Source: Oscillospiraceae bacterium (GTDB lineage Bacteria; Bacillota; Clostridia; Oscillospirales; Acutalibacteraceae). From it: a stretch of DNA of 64,000 nucleotides. Location of the stretch: positions 186,001 through 250,000 of the forward strand of contig SVQA01000001.1 of the NCBI GenBank assembly GCA_015065545.1. The letters are read 5' to 3'. The notes beneath the pieces were generated by a model. That model saw only the letters and a list, made by a program, of their open reading frames with translations, made no database searches and was not told where the DNA came from. Below are positions 43,598 through 52,903 of this stretch, one piece after another; the stretch's first letter is position 1; every line of letters begins with the position of its first letter. The translations under genes and the position numbers were made by a program.

Positions 43598-46036
43598 TTA
43601 TAAAGTTGTAGATGAATTTATAGAACATTTAAAATCAAAATCATTGACGTTCTTTGCACCATTACGGGTGTATTCGCTGTAGAAGAAAACATCAAGCTCG
43701 TCAACTCGTCTGTAAAGCAGTCCCCATACACAAGTAGGTCCTGCATGATGATACTGAAGCATAAGCTTTGTAAACTCGTTCTTATCAATCTTGCTCAGAT
43801 AATGCTCTGCAGACTCAGAGTAAACTCCCTTTGTTACATAATCGGCATAAACATAGCCTTTTTCGCCGTCTGGTGTAATGATGTGATACCAGTTGTTTTC
43901 TGAATTCTCTTTTACAAGAGTTACTTTATCGCCGGTATTCAGAACATCGATAATTTCAAAAGAAGTACCTGCACCACTGCGAACATTAACATCGGTTGCA
44001 TTTATAAAGGCATCCTTTCCCGACTCCCCCTCCTGCACCTGAGGAGCAGTAAATATCTTCTTAAAATCACTATCGGATGATAAAATATTTGAGCCAAGGT
44101 TATAGCAGAAAGATATAAGAGAATCAAAATGTTGCTGATTGTAATAAACATTAAGCTTGCTTAAATAACTGTTAACAGAGGAGGTAAAGCCACCTTCATT
44201 AACGGTCTGCACCAAATATGCATAAGCTTCCTTTTTAGACATATCGTTATAGAAGCTGTCGCCTATATAAATAACCTTGCCATAGCCGATTGTTGGGATA
44301 TTGTTGGCAATTGTATCAAAGTAAACACTGGAGCTGTAACCCTCAAAGCCCGCTATAAGCTCGATAGCATCATCGGTTGCTCTGCGATTTTCCTTGGTTT
44401 CTTTCTTAAGATCTGCGGTTTTTCTGATAAAAACAGTTGTTTTACCATCATCACAACCGCTTGAACAGGTTTTCCAATCACCATCTTTGGTTTTTGCATA
44501 AGCTACTACATTATATGTTCCTGCGGAAGCTATAGTTGTAGTACCGTTCCAGATGTAAACATTTCCATCCTTTGCCTTGGTGGTAGCTTCGATTGTTTTT
44601 ACCTTTCCGCCTACAGTAATCTCGAACTTAACTGCAGTCCTCTCTATATCCGTTACGGCAGAAAGAGTAACCTTTTCATTTATTGCGGCGGTATTGGGAG
44701 TGCTGTATGTAAATCTTACAGGTTCAGCTTCCGTAACAGTTATAAGGCAGGTCTTTGTACCCTTTGAGTTATGAGCGGTAATAACCGCTTTACCCGGTGC
44801 TACAGCGGTAATAAAGCCATTCTGTACCTTTGCAACATTAGAATCGGAGCTCGACCAGGTTACAGAAACAGAAGAGGTTGCACCGTTGTAATAAGACTTA
44901 CCTGCTGTAATCTGAGCGGAAGATTTATAGATTGATATACCCTCGCTTGCCGCATTTACCGTTACCTTACAGGTAACTGACTGGGTAGCAGTGTATGCGG
45001 TTATTGTAGCAGTACCCTTATCCTTTGCAGTGATGATACCATTTGATACAGTAGCAACGGAACTATCAGAGGTCTTCCACTTTGCAGAAGAAAGGCTTGC
45101 TGTAAGCTGATAATGGTTACCGGAATTAACAGATACTTCGCTTTTTGAAATTGTAAGGGTATCCTCAACAGGTGGAGTGGTTGATTTTATTACGGTTACT
45201 TTACAGCTTGAAAACTCTCCGCTGCCTTCCATATATGCGGTGATAGAAGCGGTGCCCGGTGCAACGCCCTTAACAACACCATTCTGCGAAACAGTAGCAA
45301 CAGAAGTGTTTGAAGACTTAAAAGAAACAGAAGAGACTATTGTCGGATCTGATGAAAACACAGTAAGAGTGTAGCTTGCCCGCTCTTCTATTGTAACGTT
45401 GTCGTCTGCGATATAAACTTCGACAGGTGTAATGGGCTTTTCGTTTGTTGCCCCTTCAACAGAATCAAGCACAGATGAATTATACCAATCGGGAGTTTCG
45501 GGATCATCAGGGATTATGGGCTTAGGCACTTCTTCCTTAGAAAGCTTTAGAGAAATATCGGTATACTCCCTGTAAATATAGCCTACCGCCCCACCGATTT
45601 TGGCTTTGACCCAAAGCTCATTGGAATTATCTGTTACTGCAAACTCAGTCCCCTTTGAAAGAAGCTTAATTGAATCGTTGCTTGTTGAGGGGCCTTTTCT
45701 GAAATACACATCATCGGTTGTAACGCCATTAAAAGTTACATCAGAATCAGATGGCACATTTAAGTAATCCACAGAACAGAAGCCTTTTGTGCCATCCTTA
45801 CGGGATACATAAGCCCAGCCGTCAGCACTGTCTTTGAGCAGAGTAAGGGTTTCTTTGATATTAAGAGTTGTGATTGTGTTGTCTGATGTAATCTGAGCAG
45901 AGGAGCGAAGACGAACTGCATCAGTTGTTACAACTGTGTTATTTGCAGCATAAGCAGATGAAGCTGCAATAAAACAACTGCAAAAAACAATCAAGCCAAG
46001 AAGCAAAGAAATAATTCTTTTTGAGAATTTTTGCAC
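43598..46036 (-). CDS. Secreted modular lysozyme (GH24) with SH3 and Big_2 domains
   Basis: An 812-residue secreted protein. In order: signal peptide (about 1-30), SH3_3 (about 33-95), a second SH3 (about 103-165), a linker, three Big_2 Ig-like domains (about 205-285, 292-362, 366-437), one further Ig-like domain (about 440-540), then GH24 muramidase. The catalytic triad fits GH24: E565 in GFEGY, D574 in YFDT and T582 in PTIGYG. A third SH3 (about 677-735) interrupts the GH24 fold, whose C-terminal GLLYRRVDEL segment follows near residue 772. The GTG at 46036 was chosen because AAGAGGTG lies 6 bp upstream; an ATG at 46042 abuts it. It probably cleaves peptidoglycan at the cell surface. Confidence 0.82.
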   Translation of the reverse strand: MQKFSKRIISLLLGLIVFCSCFIAASSAYAANNTVVTTDAVRLRSSAQITSDNTITTLNIKETLTLLKDSADGWAYVSRKDGTKGFCSVDYLNVPSDSDVTFNGVTTDDVYFRKGPSTSNDSIKLLSKGTEFAVTDNSNELWVKAKIGGAVGYIYREYTDISLKLSKEEVPKPIIPDDPETPDWYNSSVLDSVEGATNEKPITPVEVYIADDNVTIEERASYTLTVFSSDPTIVSSVSFKSSNTSVATVSQNGVVKGVAPGTASITAYMEGSGEFSSCKVTVIKSTTPPVEDTLTISKSEVSVNSGNHYQLTASLSSAKWKTSDSSVATVSNGIITAKDKGTATITAYTATQSVTCKVTVNAASEGISIYKSSAQITAGKSYYNGATSSVSVTWSSSDSNVAKVQNGFITAVAPGKAVITAHNSKGTKTCLITVTEAEPVRFTYSTPNTAAINEKVTLSAVTDIERTAVKFEITVGGKVKTIEATTKAKDGNVYIWNGTTTIASAGTYNVVAYAKTKDGDWKTCSSGCDDGKTTVFIRKTADLKKETKENRRATDDAIELIAGFEGYSSSVYFDTIANNIPTIGYGKVIYIGDSFYNDMSKKEAYAYLVQTVNEGGFTSSVNSYLSKLNVYYNQQHFDSLISFCYNLGSNILSSDSDFKKIFTAPQVQEGESGKDAFINATDVNVRSGAGTSFEIIDVLNTGDKVTLVKENSENNWYHIITPDGEKGYVYADYVTKGVYSESAEHYLSKIDKNEFTKLMLQYHHAGPTCVWGLLYRRVDELDVFFYSEYTRNGAKNVNDFDFKCSINSSTTL

Positions 46037-46075
46037 AAACATCACCTCTTAATCTGCAAAATACTAAATAATCAT

Positions 46076-46126
46076 ATAAAAAACACGCCAATACATATAT
46101 ATTGTACCATATATGCACGGCGTGTT
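46076..46126 (-). terminator. Intrinsic terminator of the DUF5685-J-domain-membrane operon
   Basis: AACACGCC / GGCGTGTT (8 bp) with a long AT-rich loop, followed by TTTTTTAT on the minus strand. Confidence 0.75.
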
Positions 46127-46155
46127 CAATTTATTTTTTAATTTTTCTGTAAAAT

Positions 46156-46695
46156 TTATTTGAATTTTATCTTTTTTCTCCAGATATTAGCATATTGAGT
46201 AATTATCCTTGTAAGGCATATATCATAGATGATAAAAACAATATTACCCATAATGAGAAATACCCAAGGCAGATAGACTCCGAAAAGCTCAAAGCTCTCT
46301 TTCGGAATTGATAAAACTGATATACCGATAAAGAACGCAGAAACAATACAGACATTGAAGAGAATAAATTTCAGTGCATACTGCAAGGGTTTTAACTTTA
46401 TTCTTTCAAAGAGACCTTTTACAATGGGATAAAATCCAAGAAATACTATATAGTAGAGTACTGCCTCCTTATCACCAACAAGCAAAACAGAAAGTACAGA
46501 TACTACAAAATATACAACAAATGCACTGATATATCCTGACTCAAGAACAACCGCCGCAAGCATAGCACCTGCAATACAAGGCAAAGCGTATGTACCTATG
46601 GGGATGAAGGTTGTAATAAACATAAACACAAGAGAAAGTGCCGCAATAACAGACGCAAACGCCAATGAATATGTTTTACCGATATTCTTCCTCAT
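46156..46695 (-). CDS. Multi-pass membrane protein (ECF S-component-like)
   Basis: A 179-residue protein with five to six membrane helices. It starts with YSLAFASVIAALSLVFMFITT, an arrangement like the substrate-binding subunits of ECF vitamin transporters. No ECF ATPase genes are nearby, so this is a guess from layout. The start lies 3 bp after the stop of the J-domain gene and has no clear ribosome site, suggesting coupling. Function unknown. Confidence 0.62.
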   Translation of the reverse strand: MRKNIGKTYSLAFASVIAALSLVFMFITTFIPIGTYALPCIAGAMLAAVVLESGYISAFVVYFVVSVLSVLLVGDKEAVLYYIVFLGFYPIVKGLFERIKLKPLQYALKFILFNVCIVSAFFIGISVLSIPKESFELFGVYLPWVFLIMGNIVFIIYDICLTRIITQYANIWRKKIKFK

Positions 46696-46698
46696 AGC

Positions 46699-47331
46699 TT
46701 AACAGCAGGCGCAGAGGTCGCCGCCCATACACTCACAGCAGGTATCTGCACAGCAAAGAGCAGAACACATATCACAACTGCTGCATCCCATAGCCTGAGT
46801 GCTTGTTGTACGAGTGTATTCGGGAGTGGTATAAGAACGCTGACTATTCATCTGATTGAGAACCTGTCTGAATTCTACGTTTTCGGGACACATATCGCAG
46901 GCTGTCTTAAAATACCCGTAAGCCTGATCAGTCCAGCCTCTGCGGTAGTGAATCATTCCCTGCAGGAAATACCACTCACCATCCCTTTTGGTGGCAGGTA
47001 TGCCATTGAGGATTGTCTGTGCATCATCAAGACGACCGCTGCGGATATAGTTCCTGACATCAGGATAATTTGTGTAGGTATTGCCGCCCTGACCTGTGTA
47101 ATTATAGGTATTGGTATTTGAATTGTATGTTTTGCCCTCTTTGCGAAGTCGCTGTATCTCATCGTAAGCTTCATTGATTTCCTGCATTTTTTCATTAGCA
47201 AGGTCTTTTAAGGGACTATCCTGATAGCTGTCGGGATGGTATTTTTTAGCCAGCTCTCTGTAAGCGGATTTAATTTGTTCATCGGTTGCATTTTCGCTGA
47301 CACCGAGTATACTGTAAGGATTTTTATTCAT
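46699..47331 (-). CDS. J-domain protein with Cys-rich C-terminus
   Basis: A 210-residue DnaJ-type co-chaperone. The J domain (about 3-65) has the HPD motif in KKYHPDSYQ, so it should stimulate a DnaK ATPase. The middle (about 90-160) has a TPR-like helical repeat (GEWYFLQGMIHYRRGWTDQA). The C-terminus is strikingly rich in cysteine (CSSCDMCSALCC, then CCECMGG and CACC), probably binding zinc or another metal. It is not a full DnaJ. Its start overlaps the DUF5685 stop by 8 bp. Confidence 0.88.
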   Translation of the reverse strand: MNKNPYSILGVSENATDEQIKSAYRELAKKYHPDSYQDSPLKDLANEKMQEINEAYDEIQRLRKEGKTYNSNTNTYNYTGQGGNTYTNYPDVRNYIRSGRLDDAQTILNGIPATKRDGEWYFLQGMIHYRRGWTDQAYGYFKTACDMCPENVEFRQVLNQMNSQRSYTTPEYTRTTSTQAMGCSSCDMCSALCCADTCCECMGGDLCACC

Positions 47332-48184
47332 TTGGAATTTCCTTTCCGATTCTTAATAGTTCTTTTTGTTTCTTGGTAAGACCTAAAAGAACTATATTAT
47401 CAAGTATATCTGCAAATCTTTTTTTGTCAATAAGAGCGTAGGCTGATGTAAGAAGATAAACAGAATGTGAAAGCAGAGCATCTGCGAATTCTGCACTCTC
47501 GCTCCGGGAAGCACCGAGTTTATTATATATCGGGTTGAAGGATTTATGTTTAATATCCTCATCAATATCGCAGGCAGCATCCATAAGGTAAATCCATTTT
47601 CCGAGATGATAACCGAACTGCTCAAAGGCAGGACGTATTTTATCGCTGTATGCAAGTTGGGAAAACACAAACTCAAGAAGCTTTGCGGTAGGTTCTGCAG
47701 ACTCGTCGATTCCTGCGTTACCTTCTTCTGCTTTAATTTGCTCTGTATACATTTTTTCGCAGGCTTTAAAATATTCGGGATATTTCTTCTTCGCTTTATT
47801 CTTCCACAAGGCAAAGATTGGTCTGAGGATAGTAAATCCGATTTTCTTAAAAAAAGAACCATCTCGGATATTATCAATAAGCTTATAGTAAGACATTAAA
47901 ACAATAAGTGCGGCACTGCGGGATAAAGCCGATGTGCTACCTTTGCAATAATTACAGGCTTTACAGGGATTAAATCGACATCTGCCTTTTTTGAAGGTGG
48001 GACATTCGGTCTGGTTAGCCATTGCAAAAAGAGCTAAAAAGGTACAGTCGTAATTGAGAAGAAAGCGGGTAAAAACAGAATAGTCTTTACCGAGCTGTTT
48101 GCACAGACTGCAATACACAGCCTTGTATGTTTCGTAATCTTTTACCTTCAGCTCAGCTTTATAGGTAGTAACATATCCGAACAA
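47324..48184 (-). CDS. DUF5685 family protein
   Basis: A 286-residue protein of a clostridial family of unknown function. The family start MFGYVTTYKAELK is given by a TTG at 48184, with GGGAGG about 8 bp upstream; a GTG at 48193 would overlap that site. Conserved cysteines are visible in YCSLCKQLGKDY and CNYCKGS. The rest is mostly helical. It is translationally coupled to the J-domain gene, so the two and the membrane protein form a three-gene unit. In Clostridia this trio tends to co-occur, as far as I recall; that needs checking. Confidence 0.82.
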   Translation of the reverse strand: MFGYVTTYKAELKVKDYETYKAVYCSLCKQLGKDYSVFTRFLLNYDCTFLALFAMANQTECPTFKKGRCRFNPCKACNYCKGSTSALSRSAALIVLMSYYKLIDNIRDGSFFKKIGFTILRPIFALWKNKAKKKYPEYFKACEKMYTEQIKAEEGNAGIDESAEPTAKLLEFVFSQLAYSDKIRPAFEQFGYHLGKWIYLMDAACDIDEDIKHKSFNPIYNKLGASRSESAEFADALLSHSVYLLTSAYALIDKKRFADILDNIVLLGLTKKQKELLRIGKEIPNE

Positions 48185-48276
48185 GGTCCACACCTCCCTA
48201 TTATGATGCTTATATTATAATACATCAAAACGAATAATACTATATTAATAAGTTGTAAATTTTCTCGAATTTTGTG

Positions 48277-48305
48277 TTGAAAAACTAATATTTTAAAAGT
48301 ATAAT
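48277..48305 (+). promoter_or_regulatory. Sigma-A promoter of the HAD phosphatase gene
   Basis: TTGAAA (48277-48282), a 17-bp spacer and TATAAT (48300-48305), 27 bp before the ATG. Confidence 0.8.
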
Positions 48306-48332
48306 GTAAAAAAACACAGAGGTTAAAATAAA

Positions 48333-48896
48333 ATGAATGTTTATGATTTTGACAAAACTATATACAAAACCGATAGCACAATGGATTTCTTTCTTTATTC
48401 ACTAAGAAAGCATCCGAAAATTTTAAAATATCTTCCCTCAATTTTTACAGGCTGGTTTAAATTCTATATACTGAAAAAAGGCACTAAAACCCAGTTTAAA
48501 TCGAAAATATTTAAATTTGTATTATGTATAAATTACGAAAAGGATATTAAGGATTTCTGGGATAAGAACGAACACAAAATAAAACACTTTTACCTTAATC
48601 AGCAGAAAAGCGATGACGTAATCATCTCTGCCTCCCCTGCTTTTTTGCTTAAACCTATTTGCAATAAGCTTAAAATTAAGCATCTTATGTGCTCAAATGT
48701 TGATGTAAATACAGGAGCTTACAATGGCGTAAACTGCCATGGTAAAGAAAAAGTCAGAAGATTCAGAGAAGCATTCGGTACTGCCACTATTGATGAATTC
48801 TACTCTGACAGCTACAGCGATACACCCTTGGCTGAAATCTCGCAAAAGGCATTTATGGTAAAGGGAGAGAAAATAAACCCTTGGATATTTAAATAA
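48333..48896 (+). CDS. HAD-IB family phosphatase
   Basis: A 187-residue HAD-superfamily phosphatase. Motif I is YDFDKTIYKTDST (nucleophile and acid Asp, residues 4-6), motif II is the Ser in VIISASPAF, and motif III is the SDSYSDTPL acidic pair with an upstream GKEKVRRF lysine. Members act on phospholipid head groups such as phosphatidylglycerol-phosphate, or on small phosphates. The substrate cannot be told. The gene has its own promoter and terminator. AAAGAGGT-type ribosome site: AGAGGTTAAAATAAA precedes the ATG. Confidence 0.85.
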   Translation: MNVYDFDKTIYKTDSTMDFFLYSLRKHPKILKYLPSIFTGWFKFYILKKGTKTQFKSKIFKFVLCINYEKDIKDFWDKNEHKIKHFYLNQQKSDDVIISASPAFLLKPICNKLKIKHLMCSNVDVNTGAYNGVNCHGKEKVRRFREAFGTATIDEFYSDSYSDTPLAEISQKAFMVKGEKINPWIFK

Positions 48897-48911
48897 ACTA
48901 CAAATATAACT

Positions 48912-48944
48912 ACAGCGCAGGATTAAACTCCTGCGCTGTTTTGC
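48912..48944. terminator. Terminator between convergent genes
   Basis: ACAGCGCAGGA / TCCTGCGCTGT (11 bp) followed by TTTTG on the plus strand. Confidence 0.82.
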
Positions 48945-48949
48945 TGTAA

Positions 48950-51769
48950 TTATTCAGTTCTGAGTGCTGTAACAGGGTCTTTGCGAGCAGCTTTCTTTGA
49001 GGGGAATAAACCTGCAATAGTGGTAAGAATTACACTGAGAAGCACCAGAATTATTGCTCCCTTTATGGGAAGTGCCGCACTAACCACAGCTGTACCTGCT
49101 ACCGTATGAATGATAGCATTTATCGGTATAAGCATAAGAAGTGTCAATCCAACACCTATAAGTCCTGCACACAAACCAATAATAAAGCTTTCGGATAGGA
49201 ACACCTGAGAAATGTTGCGTTTTGAAGCACCCATTGCACGAAGTATACCGATTTCCTTTGTTCTCTCCAGAACGGAAATATATGTGATAATACCAATCAT
49301 AATGGAAGAAACAACCAAAGACACACTTACAAAAGCAATAAGAACATAAGAGATTACATTAATGATAGTTGTAACAGATGAAAGGAGAAGTCCGATATAA
49401 TCTGTGTAGGTTATCTTATCAATTTCGTTTACGCTATTGTTATAATCTTCGATACAATCAGCTATACCATCTTTTGCTTCAAAGCTGTCACAGTAAAGGG
49501 AAATCATAGAGGGGGAATCCTTGCTGATAACACCAAAGGAGGTCAAATTGCTTTCATAGGTACCGATACGCATAGAAATGTAATTATCATATAAGCCTAA
49601 AATAACATCGTCTTCTGCAGTTGCAATATACTCATCAAACATCTGTGCAAGTGTAACCTCGTCGGTGGGCATCTCTTGCATCTCGGTGGGCATACCTGTA
49701 GGCATCTGCTCCATCCCCGAAGGCATTGTGGGCATTGTGGGCATTGTCTGGGAGGAAGCACTGATGTCATAAGTACTCTGCTGTGACTCACTCTGTGCCA
49801 TCAAAGCAGACATACTCTTAAACATCTGAGCCTTATCACTTATACCCATTTTTGCAAGGAAGAGCTTTGTATCGTTGATTTTTTCTTCGTTTGTTGAAGC
49901 AAACTTCATTTGATTGAGAACATTTATCTCGGGAGTTTCTTCCTGTGCCTTTACAACCGCACTATCTTTAGTGTAATTCATAAGGTACTCTGTAAGTGAA
50001 CGAGTGTAAGCAACATTACTGTCAGATACTAAAATATCTGCATCCTCAGAAGGTTTGATAATACCAGATACCTTAATCTCTACGGCAGAAGCAACAAGAT
50101 TTTCAACAGCCATAACATCTTCGCTTACATCAGCGAAAACACCGTGTTCGTTCTGTACATAAAAATCACACTGCGGAACAAGATAAAATGTCTTTTGAAG
50201 CATATCTTCATAAGAAACGGGAGTGAATTTTTCTGTATCAATCTTCTCGCCCTTATTAATTTTGTCTACAATTTCACTGTATTCTTCAACCGGGAAAATA
50301 CCGAGCTGATAAAGAATCTTTGCAGGCACTTCATTATTTGAATCAAGAACAATCACTACCTCGTTATATTCATCCGGCCATTCACCTTTAACAAGAGTTG
50401 CATTATCATAGACTATATTACCCAGGTTCTTTCCGTTTCGGTCCGGTATCAGCTCACTGAAACAAGTCTGGTTCATAGAAACTCCCATTCCTTCGTACAT
50501 ACTCTGAAGAGAAGCTTCCATCATTTTTTCGCCGTTTGTTTTAGGAAGACCGCTGCCGTTTGTATTCACAAGCTTACCATCCGGGTCGTAAGCAAAAACC
50601 TCGAATTTAGGACTATAAGAATAAACAATTCCGTTTTCACCGATATACTCGTGAATTTCGTTATTGGGATTATCAATATACTCCTTAAATGCAGTAAGAT
50701 TATTAACCTTTAAGCTTGTGTTAAGGGAAGACTCAAGCTCCATTGCACTGCTATCGGGATAAACCGCATCCATCTTATGCTCAACCTCAGAGATGCTCTC
50801 GTTCATAGTCTTCATAAGACTTGAAACATCCATAGTATTTGCCTCAATGGTTATGGGATAAGATGACATTGTACTCTTCTGAACATCCTCAATATAAATA
50901 TTAACACCTGTTGAAAGTGAAAGTATCAGTGCAATACCGATAATACCGATTGAACCTGCAAAGGAAGTGAGAATGGTTCTGGCTTTTTTTGTAAGAAGAT
51001 TATTAAAACTAAGAGATAAAGCTGTAAATAAAGACATAGACGCCTTGCCCATATTCTTATGCTTGGGAGGCTCTGTTTCTTTTTCGTCTACATCGCAGGG
51101 GTTTGTGTCACCTACAATCTTGCCGTCACAAATATTAACAATTCTTGTTGCATATTTTTCTGCAAGCTCAGGGTTGTGAGTTACCATAACAACCAATCTG
51201 TCTTCTGCAACCTCTTTAAGAAGTTCCATAACCTGCAGGCTTGTTTCGGTATCAAGTGCACCTGTAGGCTCATCTGCAAGAAGAATATCGGGATCATTCA
51301 CCAGTGCACGTGCTATAGCAACTCTCTGCATCTGTCCGCCGGAGAGCTGGTTTGGACGCTTGTGAACATGGTCACCAAGACCTACCTTCTCTAAAGCCTG
51401 ACGAGCTTTCTTTCTTCTTTCGGAACGTTTGACACCTGAAATTGTAAGTGCAAGCTCTACGTTAGAAAGAATCGACTGATGTTCAATAAGATTATAGCTC
51501 TGGAATACAAATCCGATAGTATGATTACGGTAGGAATCCCAATCTCTGTCTTTATACTTCTTTGTTGAAATACCATTGATAACAAGGTCACCGCTGTCGT
51601 ATCTGTCAAGTCCGCCGATAACGTTAAGCAATGTGGTTTTACCTGAGCCTGATGGGCCGAGAATTGCAACAAACTCGTTATCTCTCAGATTAAGCGATAC
51701 ATCATCAAGAGCAGTCTGTTTCAGACTTCCGGTCACATATTGCTTTTTTATCTTTTTTATCTGAAGCAT
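48950..51769 (-). CDS. ABC transporter, fused ATPase and FtsX-like permease (MacB type)
   Basis: A 939-residue fusion. The ATPase (about 1-225) has Walker [13 protein letters not shown], signature [15 protein letters not shown] and Walker B ILLADEP. A membrane helix follows (about 270-290). A large extracellular domain spans about 300-770 and contains a Met/Pro/Thr repeat ([19 protein letters not shown], about 680-700). Three FtsX helices end the protein (about 785-830, 850-880, 895-925). MacB-like transporters act by mechanotransmission on peptides, toxins or lipoproteins outside the membrane. AGGAGGT-type site lies before the ATG. The cargo is unknown. Confidence 0.9.
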   Translation of the reverse strand: MLQIKKIKKQYVTGSLKQTALDDVSLNLRDNEFVAILGPSGSGKTTLLNVIGGLDRYDSGDLVINGISTKKYKDRDWDSYRNHTIGFVFQSYNLIEHQSILSNVELALTISGVKRSERRKKARQALEKVGLGDHVHKRPNQLSGGQMQRVAIARALVNDPDILLADEPTGALDTETSLQVMELLKEVAEDRLVVMVTHNPELAEKYATRIVNICDGKIVGDTNPCDVDEKETEPPKHKNMGKASMSLFTALSLSFNNLLTKKARTILTSFAGSIGIIGIALILSLSTGVNIYIEDVQKSTMSSYPITIEANTMDVSSLMKTMNESISEVEHKMDAVYPDSSAMELESSLNTSLKVNNLTAFKEYIDNPNNEIHEYIGENGIVYSYSPKFEVFAYDPDGKLVNTNGSGLPKTNGEKMMEASLQSMYEGMGVSMNQTCFSELIPDRNGKNLGNIVYDNATLVKGEWPDEYNEVVIVLDSNNEVPAKILYQLGIFPVEEYSEIVDKINKGEKIDTEKFTPVSYEDMLQKTFYLVPQCDFYVQNEHGVFADVSEDVMAVENLVASAVEIKVSGIIKPSEDADILVSDSNVAYTRSLTEYLMNYTKDSAVVKAQEETPEINVLNQMKFASTNEEKINDTKLFLAKMGISDKAQMFKSMSALMAQSESQQSTYDISASSQTMPTMPTMPSGMEQMPTGMPTEMQEMPTDEVTLAQMFDEYIATAEDDVILGLYDNYISMRIGTYESNLTSFGVISKDSPSMISLYCDSFEAKDGIADCIEDYNNSVNEIDKITYTDYIGLLLSSVTTIINVISYVLIAFVSVSLVVSSIMIGIITYISVLERTKEIGILRAMGASKRNISQVFLSESFIIGLCAGLIGVGLTLLMLIPINAIIHTVAGTAVVSAALPIKGAIILVLLSVILTTIAGLFPSKKAARKDPVTALRTE

Positions 51770-51875
51770 ACATTACCTCCAAAACAATAATATCCAAAAG
51801 TATTATGCATATTTTTGCAGAGGTATTATAACACCTTTTAATATCGAATACAATCAAATTAAGAAATAATTTACA

Positions 51876-51909
51876 AAAAAATAAAAAAGGGCAAGCATAT
51901 TGCCTGCCC
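51876..51909 (-). terminator. Intrinsic terminator after the Cys-rich gene
   Basis: GGGCAGGCA / TGCTTGCCC with one wobble pair, then TTTTTTATTTTTTT on the minus strand. Confidence 0.88.
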
Positions 51910-51929
51910 TGATAATACCGCTTGTTATT

Positions 51930-52772
51930 TTAACAGCAAGAACCTCTGCAACAGCCGAAGTTATAGCCGTTATCTGTACCCAATTCGCTTACATTGGGAG
52001 GGAAAAATTCATTTGTCGGGAAATCCAGATGAGAAAAAACCTCGCAAGGATTATCGGATGATGTTTTGCACTCTTTCTCAGGTATACAGAAATCATAAGA
52101 GGGCACCATAATCTGAACATTTCTCTCAATCTGTACTATAGAAAATACACCTAATGTAACGAAAACGCATCTTGACGCAGATGTTGTAAATTCTCCGCCG
52201 AAGCACTGGCACATTTTATCGGGGATTCTGCAAGGAGGATTCACAAGGCTTACACAATCACAGACCTTGGCGGAAAGTGCAATAGGCTTTGCAACCTGAA
52301 CTGTTGCCTTGGGCAAATTCTTACCCGGTGCCTTCTGAATATCCATATCATCTACACAATACTCGCTTGTAAATACCTTGACACTGCCTTCGCTTCCGTA
52401 AAGAATAACCTTCTTGTTAAAAATCGCAAGTCCGTCAACAGATACTGGACTTGAGCCCGGGGCTGTAAACACCTCAAGACTTACGTTAAAGAAATATGTC
52501 ATATCTACAGAATAGAAGCCCTTATGGAAAGGTACAGGCTCTAAATCAGTAAGCACAGATATAACATCCGCTTCTTTAATTCTTACGCTTACTGCAGAAT
52601 CGACAATATTCTGGTTTTCTTCGGTGAAATAAACTTTTAAATCTCTAAGGCAATCTTTATCCGAACAACTGTCATATACCCGCAGAGCATCTATGCACAC
52701 GGAACGAGAATCACAATTATCACCGCTTACTGCTGAGATTTCCTGTTCAGGACAACTGCTGTATTCAGCCAT
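51930..52772 (-). CDS. Cys-rich clostridial protein, possibly spore-associated
   Basis: A 280-residue protein with over 20 cysteines spread along its length, including a CCRGSCC end. It has no signal peptide. Segments such as RVYDSCSDKDCLRDLKVYFT, PVPFHKGFYSVDMTYFF and VILYGSEGSVKVFTSEY recur in clostridial proteins annotated only as hypothetical. The cysteine pattern and soluble beta-rich look would fit a spore-coat or exosporium protein, which is inference. GGAGGT precedes the ATG. It is transcribed alone, with its own terminator. Confidence 0.72.
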   Translation of the reverse strand: MAEYSSCPEQEISAVSGDNCDSRSVCIDALRVYDSCSDKDCLRDLKVYFTEENQNIVDSAVSVRIKEADVISVLTDLEPVPFHKGFYSVDMTYFFNVSLEVFTAPGSSPVSVDGLAIFNKKVILYGSEGSVKVFTSEYCVDDMDIQKAPGKNLPKATVQVAKPIALSAKVCDCVSLVNPPCRIPDKMCQCFGGEFTTSASRCVFVTLGVFSIVQIERNVQIMVPSYDFCIPEKECKTSSDNPCEVFSHLDFPTNEFFPPNVSELGTDNGYNFGCCRGSCC

Positions 52773-52869
52773 AAAACAACCTCCAAATTAAATTACCGCC
52801 ACCAAGACATTAAAGTTTGGTACTACGACTTAATTTATACTATGAAGAAGTGTTGGTTTGGTGATAAAG

Positions 52870-52897
52870 AAAAAGGTGCGATTTCTCGCACCTTTTT
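52870..52897. terminator. Intrinsic terminator after pcrA
   Basis: AAAAAGGTGCGA / TCGCACCTTTTT (12 bp, loop of 4), symmetric and active on either strand. Confidence 0.92.
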
Positions 52898-52903
52898 AAA
52901 AAA

